This document shows positions 36,438-45,285 of a DNA stretch of 64,000 nt, one piece after another (positions within the stretch are counted from its first letter, which is position 1; each line of letters starts with the position of its first letter). The stretch covers positions 62,001-126,000 of the forward strand of contig JAEUSM010000009.1 in assembly GCA_016788785.1 (NCBI GenBank). The letters run 5' to 3'. Made by a program: the position numbers and the translations under genes. The DNA comes from Candidatus Kapaibacterium sp. Its GTDB lineage: Bacteria > Bacteroidota > Ignavibacteria > Kapaibacteriales > JAEUSM01. Under the pieces are notes generated by a model that did not search any database, was not told where the DNA came from, and saw only the letters and a list, made by a program, of their open reading frames with translations.

Positions 36438-36622
36438 GACGACTTCCTCGAGAAAATGGAAAATATATAACTAAACAATAATTATTCTTCTATTTTTTAT
36501 GATTCGAATACAAATTACGGAATAAAAATCTAATATCCAAATAAAAATCAATATAATTTTGTTTTCTTCAATTTCGGTCAAAAAAAGAGTTTTTACTTTA
36601 AAAAGAATTTTTATGATCAAAC

Positions 36623-36652
36623 TTGTTTTCTTTGTCAATTATCGTATATTTG
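36623..36652 (+). promoter_or_regulatory. Bacteroidota-type promoter of the DUF4256-VOC unit
   Basis: TTG at 36623-36625, 19 bases, then TATATTTG at 36645-36652, matching the consensus exactly. Transcription should start near 36659, just before the leader stem-loop. Confidence 0.65.
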
Positions 36653-36663
36653 GAGAGTGAAAT

Positions 36664-36696
36664 AAACGACTCCTTATAGGTAAGTGTCGTTTTTTT
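36664..36696 (+). promoter_or_regulatory. Conserved leader stem-loop followed by a T run
   Basis: AAACGAC (36664-36670) pairs with GTCGTTT (36686-36692) around a 15-base loop containing TATAGG. T residues follow to 36696. It lies in the 5' leader 20-50 bases before the DUF4256 start. The stem is retained in the partial copy at 33040-33068 while the loop differs at several bases. Attenuation or a structured regulator site are both possible. Confidence 0.5.
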
Positions 36697-36717
36697 AGTA
36701 AAAAAGTGACATTTGCG

Positions 36718-37275
36718 ATGAAAAAAAATTTAAATAAAGCTCAAACTGATCAATTTCTGGCTATTCTCAAAGACCGTTTTGGGAAAATAAACTATATAAA
36801 ACAGCCTAAATTGTGGGAGATAATCGAACAAAAACTAACGAATGCTCCCCAAAAACTGTGGTCGTTGAATGCAATGGAAGAAAGTGGTGGTGAACCGAAT
36901 GTCGTTTTATATGATTCCAACGCCAGTGAATTTATTTTTTACGATTGTGTGGTCGAATCCCCTAAAGGTCGTCGTAGTTTTTGTTATGACCCAGCGTCTT
37001 TAGCCTCAAGAAAGGAACACAAACCAGCTCATTCAGCGATTGGCTTTGCTGATGAAATTGGTATCGAAATGCTGAACAAAGAGGAATACCGATTTTTGCA
37101 ATCATTGGGTAAATTTGACAACAAAACATCCAGTTGGCTTTTAACACCAAAAAAAATTCGCGATTTGGGTGGAGCTATTTTTGGTGATTGCCGTTATGAC
37201 ACTGTTTTCACCTATCACAATGGTGCCGAATCGTATTATGGCTCCAGAGGTTTTCGTGGAAAGTTGGTTGTGTAA
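36718..37275 (+). CDS. DUF4256 family protein
   Basis: The 185-residue protein matches DUF4256 from LWSLNAMEESGGEPNVV through EFIFYDCVVESPKGRRSFCYD, LNKEEYRFLQSLGKFDNKTSSWL and GGAIFGDCRYDTVFTYHNGAESYY. ATG 36718 is chosen over an in-frame GTG 12 bases upstream, because the partial copy at 33092 keeps the same ATG context. It is cytoplasmic, function unknown. The VOC gene starts at the next base, so the two are translated together. Confidence 0.82.
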   Translation: MKKNLNKAQTDQFLAILKDRFGKINYIKQPKLWEIIEQKLTNAPQKLWSLNAMEESGGEPNVVLYDSNASEFIFYDCVVESPKGRRSFCYDPASLASRKEHKPAHSAIGFADEIGIEMLNKEEYRFLQSLGKFDNKTSSWLLTPKKIRDLGGAIFGDCRYDTVFTYHNGAESYYGSRGFRGKLVV

Positions 37276-37653
37276 ATGAAAAAACCATCAAATCCAGTTA
37301 TCTATTTTGAAATTTCTGTTTCCGATATGGAAAGGGCTGTTCAATTTTATCAGAGTGTATTTCAATTTGACTTTCAGCTGGAAACCATTGACAACTATGA
37401 AATGGCGTTGTTTCCTTTTTATGATAACGCTAAGGGAATATCGGGAGCGTTAGCAAAAGGAGAAGTGTATATTCCAACAAAGAATGGTATCATCATATAT
37501 TTTCATACAGATAACATAGAACAAACGCTTAATTTGGCACTCTCAAATGGTGGTCAAATTCTTTATCCTATCACTGACAATGGCATTGGACTTGTCGCCG
37601 AATTTGAAGATACTGAAGGAAATAGAATAGCATTGTTTCAAGAGAAGGGATAG
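37276..37653 (+). CDS. VOC-superfamily (glyoxalase/bleomycin-resistance fold) protein
   Basis: The 125-residue protein shows one complete VOC module set: VIYFEISVSDMERAVQFYQSVF at the start, then LFPFYDNAKGISGAL, and a C-terminal GLVAEFEDTEGNRIALFQ. His and Glu positions used for metal in glyoxalase I are incomplete, so it may bind a ligand rather than catalyse. It begins directly after the DUF4256 stop. Confidence 0.82.
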   Translation: MKKPSNPVIYFEISVSDMERAVQFYQSVFQFDFQLETIDNYEMALFPFYDNAKGISGALAKGEVYIPTKNGIIIYFHTDNIEQTLNLALSNGGQILYPITDNGIGLVAEFEDTEGNRIALFQEKG

Positions 37654-37666
37654 GGTCAAAAAAGAA

Positions 37667-38164
37667 TTAGTTACCTAGAAACGCCTTTTCTAAGGTAGAA
37701 ATATCAAATTTTTGCATTTGTAAGTATGCTGCAGTTACTCTTTGGACTGCTGCAGTGTCAGTGGAAGACATCCATTTTCCCAATTGCGATGGTACAATTT
37801 GCCATGACAAACCAAATTTGTCTTTGAGCCATCCGCAATGTGTTTCTTCACCACCTTCGGTTAATTTTTCCCATATATAATCTATCTCTTCTTGCGAGTC
37901 AACTGTAACGACTATGGAAATAGCCTCATTGAAGGTATACTTTGGTCCACCATTTAATGCCAAAAACTCCATATCGTTTATCCAAAATTGAACTGTAAGA
38001 GCGGTACCTTCTGGCATTTGATGAAATTCAAACCCTTCTTTTCCATAGCGAGAAATGGCACCAGTTTTGGAGTTTGTGAAAATAGAAGTATAAAACTGCA
38101 CTGCTTCTTCGGCCTGTTTGTCAAACCAAAGGCAAATTTTCATTGTTGCGGAAGTACTATTCAT
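37667..38164 (-). CDS. PhnB-like VOC protein
   Basis: The 165-residue protein has the PhnB/3-demethylubiquinone-methyltransferase-like pattern: KICLWFDKQAEEAVQFYTSIF, GTALTVQFWINDMEFLALNGG, FNEAISIVVTVDSQEEIDYIWEKL and CGWLKDKFGLSWQIVP. Function of the family is not settled. It overlaps the upstream DUF6157 gene by ATGA, so the two are coupled. It converges with the plus-strand VOC gene. Confidence 0.85.
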   Translation of the reverse strand: MNSTSATMKICLWFDKQAEEAVQFYTSIFTNSKTGAISRYGKEGFEFHQMPEGTALTVQFWINDMEFLALNGGPKYTFNEAISIVVTVDSQEEIDYIWEKLTEGGEETHCGWLKDKFGLSWQIVPSQLGKWMSSTDTAAVQRVTAAYLQMQKFDISTLEKAFLGN

Positions 38165-38571
38165 ATTTTTTCGAAAAAAGATGTAATTTGAATTGGTTGT
38201 AATTTGATAATCGAACTATCGTTGCTGAGTTTATGATACTCAGTAGTTTCTTTCCCAATGAGAGACATTAATCCGTGTTTATTGTGATGAATACCCCAAC
38301 CATAGTTATGAACCAATGGGCTTTGAAGCAAACAATCAATCGGTTGAGACAAAAAACTTTTTTTCTTATGTTCAAAGTCTTCTTCAAAGATATCATTCAA
38401 TTTAGCATATACCAAATAGAGGAGATCATCCGAAACAAATTCATACGGATTATGATAAAGCAAATCAAATTGCAATTGTGCAATCTCGTTTTGAGTGGGA
38501 AATGTCCCAGAGGTGAGTGTACAAGTGGAAGGAACTTGTATCAATGTGTTGTAATAATTTGTTGAGTACAT
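38161..38571 (-). CDS. DUF6157 family protein
   Basis: The 136-residue protein matches a small uncharacterised family: STNYYNTLIQVPSTC near the start, LQFDLLYHNPYEFVSDDLLYLVYA, QSPLVHNYGWGIHHNKHG and YHKLSNDSSIIK. No catalytic motif or signal is visible. Its stop overlaps the start of the PhnB-like gene. Confidence 0.78.
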   Translation of the reverse strand: MYSTNYYNTLIQVPSTCTLTSGTFPTQNEIAQLQFDLLYHNPYEFVSDDLLYLVYAKLNDIFEEDFEHKKKSFLSQPIDCLLQSPLVHNYGWGIHHNKHGLMSLIGKETTEYHKLSNDSSIIKLQPIQITSFFEKI

Positions 38572-38597
38572 AGGTAATCAAAAGTGTATCATTGGTA

Positions 38598-38642
38598 CAA
38601 ATGTACAAAATATATTACAACAATTAATTGACATTTGTCAAT
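38598..38642 (-). promoter_or_regulatory. Possible promoter and operator of the DUF6157-PhnB operon
   Basis: Minus-strand TACATTTG (38598-38605) fits the -7 element. A perfect palindrome ATTGACA-TT-TGTCAAT lies at 38627-38642, just upstream of the expected -33 position, where TTA replaces TTG. A repressor or activator dimer could bind there. Confidence 0.4.
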
Positions 38643-38644
38643 AC

Positions 38645-38757
38645 TTTGTCTGAATCTAGATTTACAGGTAAGATAGTCTGAATCAGGATTTACAGAATAT
38701 ACAGGATAGGAAAAAGAATCAAGATAATCCTAAAATCTAGTAAATCATGATTCCGAC
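38645..38757. repeat. Dispersed intergenic repeat with inverted ends
   Basis: TCTGAATCAGGATTTACAG near 38669 is matched in reverse by GTAAATCATGATTCCGA near 38740-38755. A degenerate direct copy (TCTGAATCTAGATTTACAGG) lies near 38650. AT-rich TCTGAATC-AGGATTTACAGGAT elements of this type are common between Bacteroidota genes; origin unknown. The 38572-39013 gap otherwise holds the promoter, tRNA and terminator listed. Confidence 0.55.
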
Positions 38758-38764
38758 AAAAACG

Positions 38765-38796
38765 AAAAAAGCCTTCAAGATTCCTTGAAGGCTTTT
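38765..38796 (-). terminator. Terminator of tRNA-fMet
   Basis: GCCTTCAAG and CTTGAAGGC form a perfect nine-base stem around ATTC, flanked by A and T runs. It lies just after the tRNA 3' end on the minus strand. Confidence 0.85.
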
Positions 38797-38802
38797 GTGT
38801 TG

Positions 38803-38875
<73 letters not shown>

Positions 38876-38886
38876 ATGTTAGAATA

Positions 38887-38918
38887 CAAATATACGGCTT
38901 TTTTACCAAACTACAAAA
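38887..38918 (-). promoter_or_regulatory. Bacteroidota-type promoter of tRNA-fMet
   Basis: Minus-strand TTTTG (38914-38918), exactly 19 bases, then TATATTTG (38887-38894). It is the best match to the consensus in the window and ends 12 bases before the mature tRNA. Confidence 0.78.
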
Positions 38919-39013
38919 TAAATAATTAAAATTTGCTAATATGGTAATATTTTCCTTATTTGCATTGATTTTCCAAAATTCTGTTACAACGAACACAAAC
39001 CTTTTCTATAAAT

Positions 39014-41440
39014 ATGATAGTTTCTCACTCTTGGTTGGCTGATTTTACCGAACTTTCAAATGACGTTGAATATAACGCAGATGTACTAACGCAGGTTGGT
39101 TTTGAGGTTGAACATATTGAAAATTCCGCACGAACATTACTCGGTTTTGTGGTGGCAGAAGTGCTAACTTGCGAGAAGTTACCAAAATCTGACAAATTGT
39201 CTATTTGTACAGTGAATGCAACTGCAGATGAGCCAATATATCAAGTAGTTTGCGGTGCACCTAATGTTGCACAAGGACAAAAAATTGCGTTTGCAAAACC
39301 AGGTGCTATTGTTCCTTCAAACGGAATGGTGATTGAAGAAAGAAAAATCCGTGGTACGGTGTCGCGTGGAATGATTTGCTCCAAATCCGAATTAGGAATG
39401 GAGGATGATATCGACGGAATATGGGTATTGCCAGCTGATGCACCTATCGGAATGGCATTGTCTCAATATTTACAAAAGGAAGAGATTACCTACGATATTT
39501 CTGTGACTCCAAACCGTGGAGACGCACTTTCTCATCTTGGATTTGCACGCGAACTTGCTGCTATAACCAATAAAGAATTGCAATTACCAACAAGACCAAC
39601 AATTGCTACAAGTGGCACTCCAACTGTTTCGATAGAAATAAAAAACAATGAACTTTGCCCTATCTACGCTGGAAGAGTAATGCATAATGTTTCGATTGTA
39701 CCATCACCAGAGTGGATGCAACGCCGTTTGGAAAGCATAGGAATACGACCAAAAAACATTATAGTTGACGCAACAAATTATGTTATGATGCATATTGGAC
39801 AACCACTTCATGCTTTTGATTTGTCAAAGATTGAAGAGAAAAAAATCGTTATTCAAACAGCAAACAACCAACAAAAATTTACGACCTTAGATAGCAAAGA
39901 GCGTATATTATCAAACACTATGCTCATGATTTGTGACGGAAAAAAACCGTTAGCAATTGCAGGTGTGATGGGTGGTCAAAATAGTGAAATTTCGGAAACA
40001 ACAACATCAATATTTTTAGAATCTGCGTATTTCCATCCTTCGTCAGTCCGCAAAACACGTACTGCTTTGGGAATTTCTACAGATTCATCGTATCGCTTTG
40101 AACGTGGTGTCGATCCTACCATAGTTGAAACTGCATTAGAACTTGTGTCTTCGTTGATACTTGAATATTCTGGAGGTATTGCAGAACCATTAGTAGTACA
40201 ATCTACAGTTGTTTCAACAGTAAAAACAATAGAAGTTTCCCAATCAAGAATAACGGCAATGCTTGGTATGGAAATACCTGTAGAAACCTCCTTATCCATT
40301 TTGCAGCGATTAGGATTTACTCCTTCAAAAACATCAAATGGAATAGTTGTAAATGTACCTACTCATCGAAACGATATTCATGAACAAATTGATATCATCG
40401 AAGAAATAGCCAGAGTGTATGGATACGACAAATTACCAACTTCAGAAGTTGCAACCATACCTCTCAAAGGTGCTGTTATAGAACAAAGTAATCTTCGAAT
40501 GCCAACAGAAAAAAAACAATTACGAACATTCCTTTCAACACTCGGTTATCAAGAAATATTGACCTACAACTTGTCTGATGAAACTAGCTCAACCATAGCA
40601 ACAATTCAACCCTTGTATTTGGCAAATTCTGTAAGTAGCGAGTTTTCTACGTTGCGAACATCATTGATTCCATCAATGTTGAAGGTGATTGATAGAAATT
40701 GCAAGAATTTTCAAAAAAGTGTTTCACTGTTTGAGATTGGAAAAATATTTTTCCATACAAATGATTTGGAAGCAAAGACCTATGTAGATGGAGTGATGGA
40801 AGATGAACGTTGTTGCATAGCCCTAACCGGTAAAAAAGATAGTGTTCATTGGTCAAAAAAATCAGAAGATGTATCATTTTACGACATAAAAGGTTTGGTA
40901 GAACTTCTTTTAGAACAATTCGTAAAAAAAGAGTCTCCAATTTTATTACAAGAGACCTCTCAAAATCCATTTTTATCGGCTAACTCGTATGATATTCTTT
41001 TTGGAAACGAGATAGTTGGTTCATTTGGAGAGATTGCTTCAAAGGTTGCAAAAACACATTTTGATATAGATCAACCGGTATATATTGCAGAGATTTCAAC
41101 ATCAGTACTCTTCGAACAATTGCCATTTTTAGGCAAATACATACCAATTTCTCAATTCCCATCAATGAAACGAGATTTGGCAATGGTGGTCAACGATGCA
41201 GTTTCGCATTCGATGATAGAATCGCTAATTTGGAAATCGGGTGGTTCGTATTTGCAACAGGTAGAAACATTTGATTTATATAAACATACCAATTTGGGTG
41301 AAGGGAAAAAAAGCATAGCATTTTCACTTCGATTCCAAGCTCTTCATAAGACATTGAGTGTTGAAGACGCCACATCTGCAGTAGATCAAATAATCAACGC
41401 AGTAACTAAAGAACTTTCGGCAGAAATAAGAGCACTATAA
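39014..41440 (+). CDS. pheT: Phenylalanine-tRNA ligase beta subunit
   Basis: The 808-residue protein charges tRNA-Phe together with PheS, which is not in the window. It has the N-terminal tRNA-binding OB fold (about 40-150, VVAEVLTCEKLPKSDKLSICTV, VVCGAPNVAQGQKIAFAKPG) and B3/B4 editing domain. B5 follows (about 405-475, THRNDIHEQIDIIEEIARVYGYDKLP), then the catalytic-like core. The C-terminal FDX-ACB anticodon-binding domain is at about 715-808 (QFPSMKRDLAMVV). Length is standard. A coiled-coil gene follows after 22 bases. Confidence 0.96.
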   Translation: MIVSHSWLADFTELSNDVEYNADVLTQVGFEVEHIENSARTLLGFVVAEVLTCEKLPKSDKLSICTVNATADEPIYQVVCGAPNVAQGQKIAFAKPGAIVPSNGMVIEERKIRGTVSRGMICSKSELGMEDDIDGIWVLPADAPIGMALSQYLQKEEITYDISVTPNRGDALSHLGFARELAAITNKELQLPTRPTIATSGTPTVSIEIKNNELCPIYAGRVMHNVSIVPSPEWMQRRLESIGIRPKNIIVDATNYVMMHIGQPLHAFDLSKIEEKKIVIQTANNQQKFTTLDSKERILSNTMLMICDGKKPLAIAGVMGGQNSEISETTTSIFLESAYFHPSSVRKTRTALGISTDSSYRFERGVDPTIVETALELVSSLILEYSGGIAEPLVVQSTVVSTVKTIEVSQSRITAMLGMEIPVETSLSILQRLGFTPSKTSNGIVVNVPTHRNDIHEQIDIIEEIARVYGYDKLPTSEVATIPLKGAVIEQSNLRMPTEKKQLRTFLSTLGYQEILTYNLSDETSSTIATIQPLYLANSVSSEFSTLRTSLIPSMLKVIDRNCKNFQKSVSLFEIGKIFFHTNDLEAKTYVDGVMEDERCCIALTGKKDSVHWSKKSEDVSFYDIKGLVELLLEQFVKKESPILLQETSQNPFLSANSYDILFGNEIVGSFGEIASKVAKTHFDIDQPVYIAEISTSVLFEQLPFLGKYIPISQFPSMKRDLAMVVNDAVSHSMIESLIWKSGGSYLQQVETFDLYKHTNLGEGKKSIAFSLRFQALHKTLSVEDATSAVDQIINAVTKELSAEIRAL

Positions 41441-41462
41441 TTACCAACATAAGGACACAACA

Positions 41463-43751
41463 ATGATTCCAAATGAATATAATGAAGGAAATTTGAATTA
41501 TACTCCTTCGACCGAAATAAAGGTCTTTATGGAGGAATTTTGGGCAATTCTCTATAATGTCGTCAATGAATTAGATAGAATAAAACAAAACTATCGTACG
41601 AAGGCAATTGACTTTGCAACGCTGGAAGAAGAAGTTCGCACATTACGAAAAGAACTTTCCGATGCTACTGAAAGCGTTGAAGCACTTAATATATATGTAA
41701 GCGATTACAAAGCAAAAGATGGCGAGTTAGACGAAGCATTTTTAGTCATAAATGAACTTCGACAACAACATACTACTGATTTTGAGTTATTGGAAACTTT
41801 GAAACAGCAGTTGTCATCAGTCCAAATAGAAAATTTCCAATATCAAGCTTCACTCGATGCAAAAACTGAACAACTCGTTCACATTTCTGACGAAAAAACC
41901 GCATTTGAAGAAAAAGTTATAGCAATGGAAGAACGATTAGTATCGTTTCAAAATGTTGAACAACAATTGTTGCAAACAAATCAACAGCACAAAGAAGAAG
42001 TTCGTAAATTACAAGAACGAATTACCTTTTTGGAAACAATTCACTCTGATTTACAAAAAACAATAGATGCCAAAGATCAGCAATTGGTAGAAATTACAGA
42101 AGAAAAAGAATTTATTGAACAGCTTTTCAAAGAAGAACAGCAGAATTCAACACAACAATTTCAGTCAATTTCACAAACAGAAAAACAAGTACGCGAAGAA
42201 CGAGATGTATTGAAAACATCTTTGGTTGAATTAGAACAACGTTACGCACATCAAGCGGATGAATTTAATGTTGATAGACTACAAAAAGAGCATGAAAAAG
42301 CAAAGTTGTTGACATCCATAGAAACGTTGAAAACGAATGAACTGCAATTGCAAACATCAGTAGCTGATTTGGAAACGAAGTTATCATTAATAATTTCAGA
42401 GTTTGATGAATATAAAGAACGAAATACACAAGAAATCGTAACACTTACTGAACATAAACAATTGTACGAGCAATTGGATCAAGAATTGGAGGAACGATTA
42501 GAGTCAGAACGAATACTATTTAAGAAAAAAGAGGAAGAATTATTAGAACAAGTTCTAAATTTTGAAGCAAAAGAAGACGCTTTGGTCAAACAAGTACAAC
42601 AACAACAACAGATTCTTTCTCAGTATGCCGAAAAATTGCAGGAATTTGAACGTGTAAATTTGTTGCTTACTGATAAACGTGAACTGTTGGAAACGCAATT
42701 GGACTCGATGCAACAAATGGTTGCCGAACAAACAAAACAATTGGAACAAGCAACGAATCGCACAAAGTTGATGGAAGAATATTCACAGCAACTTCAAACA
42801 AAAACAACAACATTAGAAGCCAAAATTGCAGAGCAACAGCAACTTATCGATTCAAAATATCATTCTTCTGCAGAGTCTGCAGAACTTATTGCTTCTATGC
42901 GTGGTGAATTAGATATATTTAAAGCTGACAACAATCAATTACGTGAGCGTTCAGAGTCACATTATCGTGATGTAGAACGAGCAAGATCTGAGATAGCGTC
43001 ATTAAATCAAGCTGTGGAGATTCTTACACGTCAAATTCAAACGGAAACATCTTCGAAAGAAGAAATTGAAAAACAATTGATAGAAACAAGGTTGCTCAAT
43101 AACCAGTTGGAAGAAGCTCAAATTATGGTTAGTTCTGAGTTTCAAATGACGATAGCTCAACAGGAATTGGCGATTTCTCAATTGCAAGATCAACTTGAAC
43201 AATTGAAAAATGAGCAAGAATCCATGGTGCCATATGAAATCGTATTGGGGTATCAACAACAAATTTCTCGTTTAGAAGAAGAAGTTGCAAATTCTCCTCA
43301 ACAATTTGAGGTAAAAAGCAAAGAACATGAAGAGGAAATTGCTCAATTGAATGAAGAGAAAACGACATTGCAATCAAAAACTGATGAACTAGAACAAACG
43401 ATTAAAACACTTCAGTCGAAATTAGATGATGTTTCGAACGTAGCTCAATTGTCAGAACTGTTGAAAATTCAACTTGAGGAAAAAGAGCAAGAATTGGATG
43501 CATTGAATGAACGTTTGCATTTGTCAGAGGTTGCACTTTCAATGGCTCAAACGCAAGCTGCTTTATCGAAAGACCAATCAGAAAACATGAACGAATTTTC
43601 TGCTATGTTGCAATCACAACAAGAAAAATTCTTGACATTACAAGATGAAATTGAAACTATTAAAGAATCAAAGGCTCAATTGGAAGACCAACCAAGTGTG
43701 CAAGATGAAGAGTTGATTTCAAAAATGAAAGATATGTTCGACAAATTATAA
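41463..43751 (+). CDS. Very long coiled-coil protein downstream of pheT
   Basis: The 762-residue protein is almost entirely Glu/Gln/Leu-rich heptads from about residue 45 to 745, without signal, membrane helix or ATPase motif. The first 45 residues (EYNEGNLNYTPSTEIKVFMEEFWAILYNVVNELDRIK) differ in composition and may be the binding head. AAGGA stands 7 bases before the ATG, and the gene follows pheT after 22 bases. In many Bacteroidota pheT is followed by a short coiled-coil gene and zapA. By position this could be a septum-associated scaffold, which is inference. Similarity to myosin or SMC is only due to heptad bias. Confidence 0.75.
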   Translation: MIPNEYNEGNLNYTPSTEIKVFMEEFWAILYNVVNELDRIKQNYRTKAIDFATLEEEVRTLRKELSDATESVEALNIYVSDYKAKDGELDEAFLVINELRQQHTTDFELLETLKQQLSSVQIENFQYQASLDAKTEQLVHISDEKTAFEEKVIAMEERLVSFQNVEQQLLQTNQQHKEEVRKLQERITFLETIHSDLQKTIDAKDQQLVEITEEKEFIEQLFKEEQQNSTQQFQSISQTEKQVREERDVLKTSLVELEQRYAHQADEFNVDRLQKEHEKAKLLTSIETLKTNELQLQTSVADLETKLSLIISEFDEYKERNTQEIVTLTEHKQLYEQLDQELEERLESERILFKKKEEELLEQVLNFEAKEDALVKQVQQQQQILSQYAEKLQEFERVNLLLTDKRELLETQLDSMQQMVAEQTKQLEQATNRTKLMEEYSQQLQTKTTTLEAKIAEQQQLIDSKYHSSAESAELIASMRGELDIFKADNNQLRERSESHYRDVERARSEIASLNQAVEILTRQIQTETSSKEEIEKQLIETRLLNNQLEEAQIMVSSEFQMTIAQQELAISQLQDQLEQLKNEQESMVPYEIVLGYQQQISRLEEEVANSPQQFEVKSKEHEEEIAQLNEEKTTLQSKTDELEQTIKTLQSKLDDVSNVAQLSELLKIQLEEKEQELDALNERLHLSEVALSMAQTQAALSKDQSENMNEFSAMLQSQQEKFLTLQDEIETIKESKAQLEDQPSVQDEELISKMKDMFDKL

Positions 43752-43755
43752 TGAA

Positions 43756-45279
43756 TTAGTCTATTTTACTATATTTTTTGTTTCCGGCAACATAGGTAGC
43801 AACAACTGATGCATTGAGAATTTCATTTCGACTTGCAGATTCAAAGTTTGTATCGAAGACAGAAATATCTGCGTCAAATTTTGGCTGTAAAACTCCTCGT
43901 CGATACCCAACATCAGCAATTGAATGAGCAGAAGATGTATACAAATCGATTGCTTGTTTCATAGAAATACATTCGTGGTTATACCATGGAGTAGTCGAAT
44001 TAAACGGAATTCTGTGTACTAACGCATCTAAACCAATCCGAGGGTCTGGAGATTCGATTGGTGCATCTGATCCACTTCCCACAACAACTCCTGCATCCAA
44101 CAACGTTTTCCAAGGATACGCATACGAACAACGATTGGTTAAGCGTTGCTCTGCCATAAATGCATCGCTAATACAATGAATTGGTTGTATTGCTGCACGT
44201 ATATCGTACTTGTGAAATAATTCAATTTCAGAAGGAATTACATTTTGAGCATGTTCAATTCTCAGAAGTGAATAATTATCGGCAATACCTTCTCGACGAA
44301 GTTGAGAATACAATTCAAGTACGATGGAATTTCCTTTGTCACCAATCGCATGCGTGGATAATTGCCAACCATCTTCTAAAGCTCTTACATAGTTATCATG
44401 CAAAACTTTTTCATCAATAAGCTGAATTCCAGATGTAGATGCATCGTCAGAATAGGGTTCAAATAGTAATGCACCACGAGAGCCAATTGCTCCATCGATG
44501 TAGTATTTTACACCACTAATTCGATGCAATTCACCACCAGCAGGAAGCAGTCCATTGTGGATCCATTCGTCATTTTGAGCTTGAACATAGGATTGTACTC
44601 GTATTGGCAGCGTTCCTCTTTCTGCACCGTCACGAAAGATTGGGAGTAAATCATTATACACATCCAAATCATGCACTTCTGTTAATCCCAGTGAAGATAA
44701 TGAATTCATAGATGCAGAAATAATGTCACTTTTTTGTTCGTATGTGAAATCTGGGATAAATGACCGTACTAATTCTATTGCAGTGTCAATGAGAATTCCA
44801 TTTGGATTGCCTGAGGTATCTTTACTGATGATACCTCCAAGAGGATTTTCAGTTGAGGCAGTGATTCCGCACAAACGTAGTGCAACAGAATTCACCCAAG
44901 CTGCGTGACCATCAACCCTTGTGAAAAAAACTGGAATCGAAGGGAAGTAATAATCTAACATCTCTTTTGTAGGCATTTTATTATTCTTCCAAAGCTCTTG
45001 ATTCCATCCCATCCCAACCAACCAAGAACCTCGAAATATGGTATGTTGTAATGCTAATTCGCAGCATTCTTCGGCACTTTGTGCTTCATAGAACGACAAA
45101 CCAGTGATTCGCATTCCATATCCAAAAATATGTAAATGGGAATCTACAAAGCCAGGATATGCAAACGCATTTGGATAGGTATGGATTCCAGCTTCAGATC
45201 GTATAACAACTTCACCTACAGATGGTATGAGGCTTACAATTCTACCACGTTCACAGGTTATTGTTCCTTGAAATGCCAT
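43756..45279 (-). CDS. Amidohydrolase family 3 protein (YtcJ-like)
   Basis: The 507-residue protein has the metal-dependent hydrolase pattern. GFVDSHLHIFGYG at the start gives the HxH metal site. WLVGMGWNQELW, VHDLDVY, HAIGDKGN (third His), RIEHAQNV (fourth His) and VVGSGSDAPIESPDPRIG (metal Asp) follow. A C-terminal GVLQPKFDADISVFD closes the second beta sandwich. The substrate of YtcJ-type proteins is generally unknown. It ends the minus-strand signalling run, 6 bases after the histidine kinase. Confidence 0.88.
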   Translation of the reverse strand: MAFQGTITCERGRIVSLIPSVGEVVIRSEAGIHTYPNAFAYPGFVDSHLHIFGYGMRITGLSFYEAQSAEECCELALQHTIFRGSWLVGMGWNQELWKNNKMPTKEMLDYYFPSIPVFFTRVDGHAAWVNSVALRLCGITASTENPLGGIISKDTSGNPNGILIDTAIELVRSFIPDFTYEQKSDIISASMNSLSSLGLTEVHDLDVYNDLLPIFRDGAERGTLPIRVQSYVQAQNDEWIHNGLLPAGGELHRISGVKYYIDGAIGSRGALLFEPYSDDASTSGIQLIDEKVLHDNYVRALEDGWQLSTHAIGDKGNSIVLELYSQLRREGIADNYSLLRIEHAQNVIPSEIELFHKYDIRAAIQPIHCISDAFMAEQRLTNRCSYAYPWKTLLDAGVVVGSGSDAPIESPDPRIGLDALVHRIPFNSTTPWYNHECISMKQAIDLYTSSAHSIADVGYRRGVLQPKFDADISVFDTNFESASRNEILNASVVATYVAGNKKYSKID

Positions 45280-45285
45280 AGATAA

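Noticed and set aside
42594-42612. CAA triplet run in the coiled-coil gene as a microsatellite
   Set aside because: The unit is a multiple of three and encodes a Gln run in frame, so length changes would not switch the gene.
41463-43751. Coiled-coil protein as SMC or Rad50-like ATPase
   Set aside because: There is no Walker A or B, signature motif or hinge; similarity comes from heptad composition only.
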